Source: Saprospiraceae bacterium (GTDB lineage Bacteria; Bacteroidota; Bacteroidia; Chitinophagales; Saprospiraceae). From it: DNA of 35,843 nt. The stretch is from NCBI GenBank assembly GCA_020628725.1, contig JAHDEO010000012.1, positions 1 to 35,843 of the forward strand, written 5' to 3'. Of this stretch, positions 7,505 through 15,134 are shown piece after piece. How positions within the stretch are numbered: position 1 is the first letter of the stretch; each line of letters opens with the position of its first letter. Position numbers and translations under genes: made by a program. The notes under the pieces were generated by a model, which made no database searches, had not been told where the DNA came from, and saw only the letters and a list, made by a program, of their open reading frames with translations.

Positions 7505-7595
7505 TCAATTGGTTTATTGAGTTTATTGGGTTCATTTAGCTCATTAGTTTAATACTATAAACTCAGTAAACCCAATGAACTCAATAAACCAATCA
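7505..7595. repeat. ATTGGTTTATTGAGTT inverted repeat, copy 1
   Basis: Words TTTATTGAGTTTATTGGGTTCA (left, from about 7508) and TGAACTCAATAAACCAAT (right, ending about 7593) are inverted versions of each other across a short centre. The arms pair over roughly 35 bases with a few mismatches. A second copy built from the same words follows the lipoprotein gene at 26719-26815. Confidence 0.8.
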
Positions 7596-7616
7596 CTAAA
7601 AACATTGTTACACTAC

Positions 7617-7634
7617 TTTCAAAAGGTTTTGAAA
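7617..7634. promoter_or_regulatory. Palindrome upstream of GbsR/MarR-type regulator, candidate operator
   Basis: TTTCAAAA-GG-TTTTGAAA is a palindrome with perfect 8-base arms, 90 bases upstream of the regulator start at 7724 in an otherwise gene-free gap. Dimeric winged-helix regulators bind such sites and often control their own promoter. The assignment is by position and symmetry only. Confidence 0.45.
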
Positions 7635-7723
7635 ATACAAAAAATAACCTTACTTTCGGTCGAAATCCTGATACGATTATTGGATAAAACGAATTAACGA
7701 TTCAACGAATCACGACAAATAAG

Positions 7724-8224
7724 ATGCAACTACAAGAAGCACAGGAAAAATTTATACAATCTTGGGGAACGCTCGGTTCGCACTGGGGGATTAATCGCAC
7801 TATGGCGCAGGTACACGCACTATTGCTCATTTCTGCCAAACCGCTTTCTGCTCAAGAGATTATGGATGCATTAAAAATATCAAGCGGAAATGCGAATATG
7901 AATATTCGTGCCTTGATAGATTGGGGCTTGGTATTTAAAGAATTGAAACCCGGTGAACGCAAAGAGTTTTTTGTGGCGGAAAAAGATATGTGGGAAGTCA
8001 TTCGCAAGATTATCATTCAACGCAAGAAAAAGGAATTGGAACCTGTCATTAAGGTGCTGAATGATGTAAGTACGGTGGATGAAAATACGCCCGAAGCCGA
8101 AGAGTTTGTACGTGTAGTGCAGGATATTCGCCTATTCGCACAAAAAGCAGATTCTACATTGGAAGGCTTGGTCAAATCCGACCAAAAATGGTTTGTAGGG
8201 ACGTTTTTGAATATGATAAAATAA
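7724..8224 (+). CDS. GbsR/MarR-family transcriptional regulator
   Basis: The 166-residue protein has the arrangement of the Bacteroidota GbsR/MarR regulators: EKFIQSWGTLGSHWGINRTMAQVHALL, a winged helix-turn-helix with LSAQEIMDALKISSGNANMNIRALIDWGLV as the recognition region (about residues 40-75), the wing KELKPGERKEFFVAEKD, and a helical C-terminal dimerisation part. It should bind DNA as a dimer. The relatives regulate osmolyte uptake or envelope functions, but the regulon here is unknown. A symmetric site lies 90 bases upstream, suggesting autoregulation. The LysE-type exporter upstream is a possible target but is separated by a hairpin. Confidence 0.88.
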   Translation: MQLQEAQEKFIQSWGTLGSHWGINRTMAQVHALLLISAKPLSAQEIMDALKISSGNANMNIRALIDWGLVFKELKPGERKEFFVAEKDMWEVIRKIIIQRKKKELEPVIKVLNDVSTVDENTPEAEEFVRVVQDIRLFAQKADSTLEGLVKSDQKWFVGTFLNMIK

Positions 8225-8225
8225 A

Positions 8226-8314
8226 GAGAAGTCAGACCATTTCATTGTCAGATGTCAGAAGCCAGACTTAATTTATCTGACATCTGACAGCGAGCGGTCT
8301 GACTTCTGACATCT
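8226..8314. repeat. TCAGA heptamer inverted repeat, copy 2
   Basis: The left arm (AGAAGTCAGACCATTTCATTG..., from 8227) and right arm (...GCGGTCTGACTTCTGACATC, to about 8314) fill the gap between the regulator and the 3' end of pth. The words match copy 1, including CATTTCATTGTCAGA. The element separates two converging genes. Confidence 0.85.
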
Positions 8315-8316
8315 GA

Positions 8317-8931
8317 TTATTTATTAAACTGATTCATAGTAAATTGTAAGCCTATCGTGCCGAATGACGTACACATTTCGGCAGCACGGGTAACGAGTGC
8401 AGGCAATTTCTCATTCTCCTCTTCTGTCCATTCTCCCAGTACATAATTCACCTGTTGACCTTTTCCAAAATCATTACCTATACCGAAGCGCAAGCGGGCA
8501 TACTTGTTATTTCCAAGCGCTTGATTGATGTTTTTCAAGCCATTATGACCGCCGTCACTGCCCTTTCCTCTCATTCGCAATATGCCATAATCTAAGTTCA
8601 AATCATCAACCACCACGAGTAAATTTCCCGGTTTGATATTGTGCTTGGTGAGCCAATATTGAACGGCTTTGCCGCTGAGATTCATGTAGGTATTGGGTTT
8701 GAGTAGGCAGAAAGTACGTCCTTTATGCTTAAATTCTGTCGTGAAACCGAAGCGACCATCTTTAAACGTGGCATCGTATTCCTGCGCCAACTTATCCATG
8801 ACAAGAAAGCCTACATTATGGCGCGTATCTTCGTATTCTGCGCCAATATTTCCCAATCCGACGATTAAATATTTCATAGGGTCCGGCTCTGCCGGTTGTC
8901 TTGAAAATAATTGAAAAAATCTTTTTAGCAT
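8317..8931 (-). CDS. pth: Peptidyl-tRNA hydrolase
   Basis: Pth releases tRNA from stalled peptidyl-tRNA and is normally essential. The 204-residue product shows YLIVGLGNIGAEYEDTRHNVGF (substrate Asn in GLGN and catalytic His in RHN), KPNTYMNLSG (tRNA-binding Asn), VVVDDLNLDYG (catalytic Asp), and GGHNGLKNI. The frame is open upstream to 8973, but those codons come from the GAGTTGC heptamer repeat, so the start is set at ATG 8931 (MLKRFFQLF); ATG 8877 (MKYLIVGLGN) is a strong alternative because it is the usual family start. Gene order rplY then pth on the same strand is widely conserved; a terminator at 9006-9044 lies between them. Confidence 0.95.
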   Translation of the reverse strand: MLKRFFQLFSRQPAEPDPMKYLIVGLGNIGAEYEDTRHNVGFLVMDKLAQEYDATFKDGRFGFTTEFKHKGRTFCLLKPNTYMNLSGKAVQYWLTKHNIKPGNLLVVVDDLNLDYGILRMRGKGSDGGHNGLKNINQALGNNKYARLRFGIGNDFGKGQQVNYVLGEWTEEENEKLPALVTRAAEMCTSFGTIGLQFTMNQFNK

Positions 8932-8998
8932 ATGAGTTGCGGGGTGCGGGTTACGAGTTGCGGGGTATTTCATTAATAACCCGCAACTCGTAACCCAT
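8932..8998. repeat. GAGTTGC/GGGTTAC heptamer inverted repeat
   Basis: GAGTTGCGGGGTGCGGGTTACGAG-type heptamers (8934-8966) are mirrored by ACCCGCAACTCGTAACCC (8976-8994). It abuts the start of pth and can fold in the leader of its mRNA. Words are shared with 6586-6617. Confidence 0.85.
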
Positions 8999-9005
8999 TC
9001 AACTA

Positions 9006-9044
9006 AAAAAGAGGCTGATTCGTTCGCACAAATCGCCTCTTTTA
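9006..9044 (-). terminator. Terminator downstream of rplY
   Basis: AAAAGAGGC (9007-9015) pairs with GCCTCTTTT (9035-9043), extended by GATT/AATC across a one-base bulge. On the minus strand the stem is followed by a run of U. It lies 20 bases after the rplY stop and before pth, so it can end or attenuate the rplY transcript. Confidence 0.8.
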
Positions 9045-9065
9045 TAAATTATTTTTATGCAGAAA

Positions 9066-9698
9066 TTATTCTGTTGCTTCTCCCTCAGCTGCTTCTGTTG
9101 CTTCTCCTTCAGCTGCTGCTGCTTTCTCTTCATCCGCTTGAGCACTACGCAATGCACGTGGAATTTCGATAGAGACAACCGGTGAACTTGGACTATTAAG
9201 TACTTCCAAGCCTTCGACCGGCTTGATGTCGCGTACTCGTCCTGAATCTCCCAACTCCAGTTCTGTAATATCTATTTCAAGGACATCCACCAGACACTCA
9301 GGTGTTGTCTTCACTTTTGCACGACGCATTTTTTGCATCACGGCACCACCTGTTTTTGCGCCTATAGACTGCCCAACTAAACGTAAAGGAATTTCAGCCT
9401 TCAAAGGTTTGTTTGCTATAAGCTCCACAAAATCAATGTGCAGTATCTGGTCTGTTACCGGATGTGCTTGTATTTCTTTGACAATGGCTCTGTGTACATT
9501 ACCATTTATACTGATTTCTGCTATTTTGAAATCAGGTGTATAAAGAAGTGATTTGAAGTCATTGACAGGCGCAGAAAAATGAACATTTTCTTTACCGCCA
9601 TATACGTTGCAAGGGATGTGTCCCTCGCTTCTTACTGCTCTTACAGCTTTTTTGCCAAGCACGGTTCTTGCCGTACCTGTTATAGCTACTGTTTGCAT
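9066..9698 (-). CDS. rplY: 50S ribosomal protein L25 (CTC-type)
   Basis: L25 binds 5S rRNA in the large ribosomal subunit; the CTC form has an extra C-terminal domain. The 210-residue product starts MQTVAITGTARTVLGKKAVRAVRSEGHIPCNVYGG, which matches the L25 N-terminal RNA-binding domain, and continues with HIDFVEL and the second domain containing RRAKVKTTPECLVDVLEIDITELELGDSGRVRDI. It ends in an Ala/Glu-rich tail (EGEATEAAEGEATE), common in Bacteroidota L25. The ATG at 9698 is used because upstream in-frame codons to 9752 do not resemble the family. A terminator follows, then pth. Confidence 0.95.
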   Translation of the reverse strand: MQTVAITGTARTVLGKKAVRAVRSEGHIPCNVYGGKENVHFSAPVNDFKSLLYTPDFKIAEISINGNVHRAIVKEIQAHPVTDQILHIDFVELIANKPLKAEIPLRLVGQSIGAKTGGAVMQKMRRAKVKTTPECLVDVLEIDITELELGDSGRVRDIKPVEGLEVLNSPSSPVVSIEIPRALRSAQADEEKAAAAEGEATEAAEGEATE

Positions 9699-9770
9699 GA
9701 TTAATATCGTTTCTAAATTAATAAAAGTGCCTTTTTGAGAAAAGGCTCGCAAAGATAGATTTTTTTATTA

Positions 9771-9872
9771 AAAAATCCCAAACTCCAAGCACCAAATTCC
9801 AAAAATCAATTTTGGAGCGTTTCATTTGGATTTTAGAATTTGGGATTGGGTGCTTGGGATTTGGAATTTTTA
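9771..9872. repeat. CCAAATTCCAAGTA heptamer inverted repeat, copy 1
   Basis: Left arm heptamers CCAAACT-CCAAGCA-CCAAATT-CCAAAAA (9778-9805) face right arm words GGGATTG-GGTGCTT-GGGATTT-GGAATTT (9842-9870). The gap lies upstream of rplY. Single-arm copies with the same words occur at 16711-16755 and 27695-27727. Confidence 0.85.
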
Positions 9873-9877
9873 ATAAA

Positions 9878-9906
9878 AAAAAGCTGTCCGAAACAGACAG
9901 CTTTTT
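9878..9906 (-). terminator. Terminator downstream of the DUF1573 gene
   Basis: AAAAAGCTGTC (9878-9888) and GACAGCTTTTT (9896-9906) form a perfect 11-bp stem with a 7-base loop and A/T tracts on both sides. On the minus strand it lies 41 bases after the DUF1573 stop. It is symmetrical enough to work in both directions. Confidence 0.85.
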
Positions 9907-9946
9907 AAACTCAAAAAATCTTTACTAACGTATGAAATGAGGATGC

Positions 9947-10579
9947 TTAGAGCTTCCAAATTACCTCTCCTGTGATGTGTAGCACTGTTCCTTCTTTCGT
10001 CGTATCTGCACTTGTGTACACGGTAACTGTTTTTTTGAAAGGTCCGATATCTTCTGCATTATAAGTAGCAGTGATAAGGGCTGTTTCACCGGGTAAAATC
10101 GCGTCCTTTGAAAAATTTGTCCCCGTGCATCCGCACGAACCTTTTGCTTCTTTGATGATGATAGGGACATCGCCTGTATTCACAAATTCAAACTCACCTG
10201 TTACCGGTTTTTGGTAGTCAATGACACCAAAATTGTGGGTCGTTTTTTTCCATTCTACGATGGATTGAGGTTTTTCGGTGGTGATTGTACGAGGCACTAT
10301 TTTAGTAGGGGCGGTATATTCAAATTGAGGTGCTTTTTTCGTTAATTTTTGTGGTTTGATGTCTGCCGGAGTTTCATCGTTTTTTGTGGTTGGTACATAA
10401 TCGAATTGAGATTTTTTCAGTGCTTCAGCTTTTGGAGCTTCTTTGTCTCTTTTTGGTATGGTCAGATATTCTTCAGTAGGTGTGTATTCAAATTGGGGTG
10501 AAATTTTTTTAGTGGTTTCTTGAGCAAAAATCTGTCCTCCCACGAATGCAAACAACAATATTAGAATCACTTTTTTCAT
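9947..10579 (-). CDS. Exported DUF1573-domain protein
   Basis: The 210-residue protein has a signal peptide (MKKVILILLFAFVGGQIFAQ). Residues about 20-105 are a low-complexity, Lys/Thr/Pro-rich region with three copies of a short unit: SPQFEYTPT, KSQFDYVPT and APQFEYTAPT, spaced roughly 30 residues apart. Residues about 108-208 are the DUF1573 domain: HNFGVIDYQKPVTGEFEFVNTGDVPIIIKEAKGSCGCT, with the conserved SCGCT motif, then GPFKKTVTVYTSAD. DUF1573 is an immunoglobulin-like exported domain of unknown function, abundant in this phylum. It sits alone between two good terminator/repeat regions. Confidence 0.88.
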   Translation of the reverse strand: MKKVILILLFAFVGGQIFAQETTKKISPQFEYTPTEEYLTIPKRDKEAPKAEALKKSQFDYVPTTKNDETPADIKPQKLTKKAPQFEYTAPTKIVPRTITTEKPQSIVEWKKTTHNFGVIDYQKPVTGEFEFVNTGDVPIIIKEAKGSCGCTGTNFSKDAILPGETALITATYNAEDIGPFKKTVTVYTSADTTKEGTVLHITGEVIWKL

Positions 10580-10878
10580 AATAAAATAATTTTAATTGAT
10601 GAAAAATGGTAACAAAGTGGGCGTTGTGATTTTGAGACGATGTAAATTTTATGAAGTAACAAAACCTCAAAAAATTAACGCTTTTTTAAGAACTTATTTT
10701 TATGTATTTGAAGACAAGGGGTTGATTATCAGTTTTTAAGAAAAATAAAATTTATCTTTTTTTGTTTGTTTGTGACAATCAATATGTAAATATAGTGAAA
10801 ATATTTTTATTATAAAAAAATAAATTAAATAAAAAACATTCTCCTAATTACGAATTAACGAGTTCACGAGTCATGACT
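10580..10878. other. AT-rich gene-free gap
   Basis: About 300 bases, very AT-rich, with no convincing frame on either strand. It must hold the promoter of the DUF1573 gene. Near its right end (about 10842-10872) lie ACGAATTAACGAGTTCACGAGTC words, a family also seen at 7690-7715, 11970-12012 and 29790-29832. Nothing else is recognised. Confidence 0.5.
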
Positions 10879-11967
10879 TTACTTTCTTTCGCTCAAGTAT
10901 TTTTCTTTCTCAAAAATCGTCAAATCAGATTGCATCATATCTTTGACGAGTGCGGGAAGATTATATTTGGGTTTCCAGCCTAATTTTTGTTGAGCTTTGG
11001 TAGAATCACCAAGTAATAATTCGACTTCGGTAGGGCGGAAGTATCGTGGGTCTACAGCCACTACTTTCTTACCGATTTCGAGCTGATAATCGGGATTGGA
11101 GCAGGATACTACGATACCGATTTCATCCAAGCCCTCACCTTTGAATTCGAGTTCAATACCTGCTTCTGCAAATGACATGCGCACAAAATCACGCACAGAA
11201 GTTGTGACGCCTGTAGCAATAACAAAATCTTCGGGTTTTTCCTGTTGAAGCATGAGCCACATGACTTCTACATAGTCTTTGGCATGTCCCCAGTCGCGTT
11301 TGGCGTTCATATTGCCGAGATAGATGGTATCCTGCAGACCAAGCGCAATTTTTGCGGTAGCACGTGTAATCTTGCGTGTTACGAAGGTTTCGCCGCGTCG
11401 TGGGCTTTCGTGATTGAAGAGGATTCCGTTGACGGCATACATATCATATGCTTCGCGATAATTTACCGTAATCCAGTAAGCATACATCTTTGCTACGGCG
11501 TAAGGTGAGCGCGGATAAAAAGGCGTTTTTTCCGTTTGTGGCGTCTCTTGCACGAGTCCGTAGAGTTCGGAAGTAGAGGCTTGATAGATGCGCGTTTTCT
11601 CCGTCAAACCCAAAATGCGTACTGCCTCCAAAAGCCTTAATGTACCAACAGCATCCACATTTGCCGTGTATTCAGGTGTGTCAAAACTAACCTTAACATG
11701 CGACATCGCGCCAAGATTATAAATTTCATCGGGCTGTACCTGCTGAATGATACGGATGAGATTGGTCGAATCCGTAAGGTCGCCATAATGAAGTTGGAAA
11801 CGATAATTTTCTACATGCGGATCCTGATATATATGGTCGATGCGCTGTGTATTAAACGATGATGCACGTCGCTTGATGCCATGTACTTCGTAACCTTTAT
11901 TGAGGAGGAGTTCTGATAGATATGCGCCGTCTTGTCCGGTGATACCTGTAATTAAAGCTTTTTTCAT
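10879..11967 (-). CDS. gmd: GDP-mannose 4,6-dehydratase
   Basis: Gmd converts GDP-D-mannose to GDP-4-keto-6-deoxy-D-mannose, the precursor of GDP-fucose and related surface sugars. The 362-residue protein is full length for the family. It has the Rossmann motif [19 protein letters not shown] at the N-terminus, [12 protein letters not shown], the catalytic STSELYG region with Thr/Ser-Glu, YxxxK in [32 protein letters not shown], and [11 protein letters not shown]. No GDP-fucose synthase (fcl) follows in this window, so the final sugar is unknown. A short ATTCGTTGACTCGTT-type repeat lies just upstream of the start. Confidence 0.97.
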   Translation of the reverse strand: MKKALITGITGQDGAYLSELLLNKGYEVHGIKRRASSFNTQRIDHIYQDPHVENYRFQLHYGDLTDSTNLIRIIQQVQPDEIYNLGAMSHVKVSFDTPEYTANVDAVGTLRLLEAVRILGLTEKTRIYQASTSELYGLVQETPQTEKTPFYPRSPYAVAKMYAYWITVNYREAYDMYAVNGILFNHESPRRGETFVTRKITRATAKIALGLQDTIYLGNMNAKRDWGHAKDYVEVMWLMLQQEKPEDFVIATGVTTSVRDFVRMSFAEAGIELEFKGEGLDEIGIVVSCSNPDYQLEIGKKVVAVDPRYFRPTEVELLLGDSTKAQQKLGWKPKYNLPALVKDMMQSDLTIFEKEKYLSERK

Positions 11968-11969
11968 TT

Positions 11970-12012
11970 ATTTGTCGTGTATTCGTTGACTCGTTATTCG
12001 TTGATACGTCAC
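11970..12012. repeat. ATTCGTTGACTCGTT short repeats
   Basis: TATTCGTTGACTCG is followed by TTATTCGTTGATACGTCAC, a near-tandem of 15-base units made from 7-8 base words, between gmd and the metallophosphoesterase. Inverted versions (ACGAATTAACGA) occur at 7690, 10842 and 29790. Confidence 0.6.
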
Positions 12013-12032
12013 TTGAGATGAGATATTCGTTC

Positions 12033-12797
12033 TTAGGTCACTTCAATAGTAGCATCATACTCAAAATTGAGATGTTCGCCTGAATCTACATAACCAAGTT
12101 GATTGGTCAGCATGAGCGTATTGCCGATACTAAAGGGCGGCTTATTGCCATGACTATGCCCGTAAATCCAATAATCGACGTGGCTTTCTTCGATTTCGGG
12201 GGTCAAATTTACGCAAAATGCCTCGTTTAGTACACTTCCTTTGTATTTTTCTAAATTGCAGAGATGACTCGGCAAATGATGGGTGATAACTATCGTTTTA
12301 CCATCAAAAGGCTTATTCATTTCATTATACAGAAAATACCATGATTGCTTGAATAATTCATTATAATTGGGAACTGTAAGGCGTGTACCTTTACATCGAA
12401 TCAAATGGAAATCGTTCATGCCTCTTACGATAGCATGAATTTCATGCTGTATTTTCGACCAGAGTGTGGTGAAGATAATTCGCACGTTTCCAATGGTTTT
12501 TACGGTATTATTTACTACGAAAATATTGGGGCGAATTTCTAATTCGTAATTTTCCTGCAAGCAAATCTGAGCATCAAAACCTGTATAAAATTCATGATTG
12601 CCCGGAATGAGATAGACGAGTTTGTATTGTTCCGAAAGAACATCAAAATAAGGATGTTTGGCAAATTTAGGTCCTAAATTGTGTGTGTCGCCGGCTAAAA
12701 GCAAAATGTCTCCTACGGGTTTGATGGGTTTTTTTTCCAACCAAGCGGTGTTTTGAGGGAATTCGAGGTGGAGGTCGGAGGCGTATTGGATTTTCAT
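12033..12797 (-). CDS. Calcineurin-like metallophosphoesterase
   Basis: The 254-residue soluble protein has all metal-binding blocks of the calcineurin-like phosphoesterase fold: YASDLHLEF (DxH), LLAGDTHN (GD), IPGNHEFY (GNHE), ITHHLPS and YGHSHGNKP (GHxH). It should hydrolyse phosphomono- or diesters using two metal ions; the substrate is not predictable. No signal peptide is seen, so it is probably cytoplasmic. The start lies 9 bases after the stop of the upstream lipoprotein gene, so the two are very likely one transcript. Confidence 0.9.
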   Translation of the reverse strand: MKIQYASDLHLEFPQNTAWLEKKPIKPVGDILLLAGDTHNLGPKFAKHPYFDVLSEQYKLVYLIPGNHEFYTGFDAQICLQENYELEIRPNIFVVNNTVKTIGNVRIIFTTLWSKIQHEIHAIVRGMNDFHLIRCKGTRLTVPNYNELFKQSWYFLYNEMNKPFDGKTIVITHHLPSHLCNLEKYKGSVLNEAFCVNLTPEIEESHVDYWIYGHSHGNKPPFSIGNTLMLTNQLGYVDSGEHLNFEYDATIEVT

Positions 12798-12806
12798 CTT
12801 GACAAA

Positions 12807-13544
12807 TTATTCTACTTTTATCCAGAAGAACTCTTTCTCATCCGTTTTTTGTTCTAATCCCGGGACAGGTCTAGCTTCACATGGGATGTACAATTCTTCC
12901 AATAATTCAGGATTATTATCTGCAACATTGAATCTATACGATATATCTCCCGTTTGGTAATTATCGAATATGGTGTCACAACTTCCTGATGTATCGAACT
13001 GAACCAACATTTCAGGCAGCAAAGGGAGCATTTGGTACATAGTGAATATACCACTATTCAAGGGAACGATTTTTAAATCAAACAGAAAGGTATCCGAAAA
13101 AAGTTCGCATGGTATTCCGGCAACCACATAATTGAAATATGGAGGAGATAGTGTGATAACATCCGGTTGGTCAGTTAACATATAAAAGTTTGCATCAGAA
13201 GCAGTAGACGAAGCCCCCGGATAATGTATATAAGGAATATCTAAGAACATTTGGAAATAAATCATTTTGTCCTTCACATATCCCAAATCAACTTCAGTTT
13301 GAGATTTACTATCATATAATGTATTGTCTGAAATTTCAAATGATAAGGTTATGGTGTCACCGATATTGTAAACTTTCTGCAAAGGTGATACATTCATATC
13401 AACAATGAAATCGTAATCAGATTCAGGTTCATTTACGCTTAGTCTACTATCACCGAGACACTCTTTTTTACATTGAAATCCTATGATTAGCAGTCCTAAT
13501 ATTATGAATGTTGTCGTCGTGAGTTGTTTTATTTGTATTCTCAT
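12807..13544 (-). CDS. Unknown lipoprotein, 245 residues
   Basis: A lipoprotein signal is clear: a hydrophobic segment TFIILGLLIIGFQC with the lipidated Cys near residue 25, followed by KKECLGD. The mature part is rich in beta-strand-type sequence (KVYNIGDTITLSFEISDN, SYRFNVADNNPELLEELYIPCEARP) and resembles many Bacteroidota surface or periplasmic lipoproteins with an Ig-like fold. I do not recognise the family. It forms an operon with the metallophosphoesterase (9-base gap). Confidence 0.8.
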   Translation of the reverse strand: MRIQIKQLTTTTFIILGLLIIGFQCKKECLGDSRLSVNEPESDYDFIVDMNVSPLQKVYNIGDTITLSFEISDNTLYDSKSQTEVDLGYVKDKMIYFQMFLDIPYIHYPGASSTASDANFYMLTDQPDVITLSPPYFNYVVAGIPCELFSDTFLFDLKIVPLNSGIFTMYQMLPLLPEMLVQFDTSGSCDTIFDNYQTGDISYRFNVADNNPELLEELYIPCEARPVPGLEQKTDEKEFFWIKVE

Positions 13545-13566
13545 TATTTTGTTGTTATAAATAGTA

Positions 13567-13617
13567 AACGGATTTAAACTTTTACATCAAATTGAAAAAT
13601 AAAAGTTTAAATCCGTT
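13567..13617 (-). terminator. Perfect 18-bp hairpin after cysN
   Basis: AACGGATTTAAACTTTTA (13567-13584) and its exact reverse complement (13600-13617) enclose a 15-base loop. It lies about 50 bases beyond the cysN stop and 22 bases upstream of the lipoprotein start. The minus-strand flank has only a weak U tract, so it may end the cys transcript or simply protect its 3' end. Confidence 0.65.
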
Positions 13618-13670
13618 CTTTTTACGTATTCTTTTTTTCAAAAATACACATATTTTATCAGATAGTCAAT

Positions 13671-14957
13671 TTACCCAATAATCATCCCCGCACCCACAGT
13701 TTCATTCGTTGCTTCATCTACAAAAATGATACTACCTGTATTGCGATTTTTACGATACGAATCTACGAAAAGTGGTTTCGTAGTACGAATCACAATACGT
13801 GCAATGTCATTCATTTTGATGAACTTATCATCTTCATCGCGGTGCAATGTATTGATATTCACTTTGTAGCGAATGTCTTTGATGATACAGCGAACATCTT
13901 GTGTCGTGTGCAAGAGCGCGTACTTGCCGCGCGGCTGTAGTGGGCGGTCATTGAACCAACATACCATCACCTCCAAGTCTTGCTCTACATCCGGGACATT
14001 ATTTTCCCGTACAATCATATCACCGCGACTCACATCAATATCATCTTCCAACAACATGGTAACAGACATTGGTGGGAAAGCTTCCGCGATTTCTCCATCG
14101 TAAGTGTCTATTTTCTTAATCTTAGAAGTAAAACCCGATGGTAAAACCATTACTTTATCACCTTTCTTGAAAATACCGCCTGCGACACGTCCTGCGTAAC
14201 CACGATAGTCGTGGTATTCATCGCTATATGGACGAATAACATGCTGTACAGGCAAGCGACAGTCAATAAAATTGTGGTCGCTACCAATGTGGACATTCTC
14301 TAAGTGATAGAGCAGCGTCGTACCTTTGTACCAGGGCATATTTTCGGATTCGTTGACGATATTATCGCCGACAAGTGCGCTGACAGGGATAAACTCTACA
14401 TCGTTGACATCTAATTTTGCTGCAAAACCCCTGAATTCACTTTTGATTTTTTCGTAAGCCTCCTCGCTGTAATCCACCAAGTCCATTTTATTAATACAAA
14501 TGACCAAGTGAGGGATCTGCAATAAAGACGCAATGAAAGCGTGACGGCGAGTCTGCTCTACAATACCGTTTCTCGCATCAATCAAAATCAAGGCAAGGTT
14601 CGCCGTAGATGCGCCTGTCACCATGTTACGCGTATACTGGATGTGTCCGGGCGTGTCTGCGATGATGAATTTACGTTTTGGTGTAGCAAAGTAGCGGTAA
14701 GCCACATCAATCGTGATACCTTGCTCGCGCTCGGCGCGAAGTCCGTCAGTAAGAAGGGCGAGGTTGACGCCTTCTTCGCCGCGTCGCTCGCTGGTTTCCT
14801 TGATGGCATCATACTGGTCTTGAAATACCGATTTGGTATCATACAACATACGACCAATCAAAGTACTTTTTCCATCGTCTACACTTCCTGCCGTCGTGAA
14901 ACGGAGGAGACTCATTTTCTGATATTCCTCTAACGAGGTGAAGCTTTCCATGCTCAT
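13671..14957 (-). CDS. cysN: Sulfate adenylyltransferase subunit 1 (GTPase)
   Basis: CysN is the GTPase subunit that couples GTP hydrolysis to sulfate activation by CysD, forming APS from ATP and sulfate. The 428-residue product shows the G1 loop GSVDDGKSTLIGRML, the G2 segment REQGITIDVAYRYF, G3 ADTPGHIQYTRN, and G4 INKMDLVDYS, followed by EF-Tu-like domains 2 and 3. It ends without the C-terminal APS kinase domain found in fused CysNC; here CysC is separate. It is the last gene of the cysC-cysD-cysN run, after a 177-base repeat-filled gap. Confidence 0.96.
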   Translation of the reverse strand: MSMESFTSLEEYQKMSLLRFTTAGSVDDGKSTLIGRMLYDTKSVFQDQYDAIKETSERRGEEGVNLALLTDGLRAEREQGITIDVAYRYFATPKRKFIIADTPGHIQYTRNMVTGASTANLALILIDARNGIVEQTRRHAFIASLLQIPHLVICINKMDLVDYSEEAYEKIKSEFRGFAAKLDVNDVEFIPVSALVGDNIVNESENMPWYKGTTLLYHLENVHIGSDHNFIDCRLPVQHVIRPYSDEYHDYRGYAGRVAGGIFKKGDKVMVLPSGFTSKIKKIDTYDGEIAEAFPPMSVTMLLEDDIDVSRGDMIVRENNVPDVEQDLEVMVCWFNDRPLQPRGKYALLHTTQDVRCIIKDIRYKVNINTLHRDEDDKFIKMNDIARIVIRTTKPLFVDSYRKNRNTGSIIFVDEATNETVGAGMIIG

Positions 14958-14959
14958 AT

Positions 14960-15134
14960 TAAGTTCAAGTTCAAGTTCAAGTTCAAGCGCAAGTTCAAAT
15001 TCAAGCGCAAGTTCAAATTCAAGCGCAAGTTTTTGTCATTTAAATAAGTTCAAATTTTTAATCAAATACAAGTTAGAAATTTGGCTTAGCCAAATGATAA
15101 AATTGAACTTGTACTTGATTCTTGTACTTGAACT
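14960..15134. repeat. AAGTTC/AAGCGC/AAATTC hexamer repeats, inverted arms
   Basis: At least eleven tandem 6-base words (AAGTTC, AAGCGC, AAATTC; 14961-15030) are followed by an inverted arm of GAACTTGTACTTG words (15104-15134). The whole gap between cysD and cysN is built of it. A Ser-rich plus-strand frame here (SSSSSSASSNSSAS) is only a translation of the repeat. The period is 6, unlike the 7 of most other families. Confidence 0.85.

Noticed and set aside
8932-8973. N-terminal extension of Pth (start at 8973)
   Set aside because: The added codons are the GAGTTGC heptamer repeat; no resemblance to Pth proteins.
14961-15030. Possible CRISPR-like array
   Set aside because: Word repeats of 6-7 bases without spacers or cas genes; none of the tandem arrays in the window has CRISPR unit lengths.
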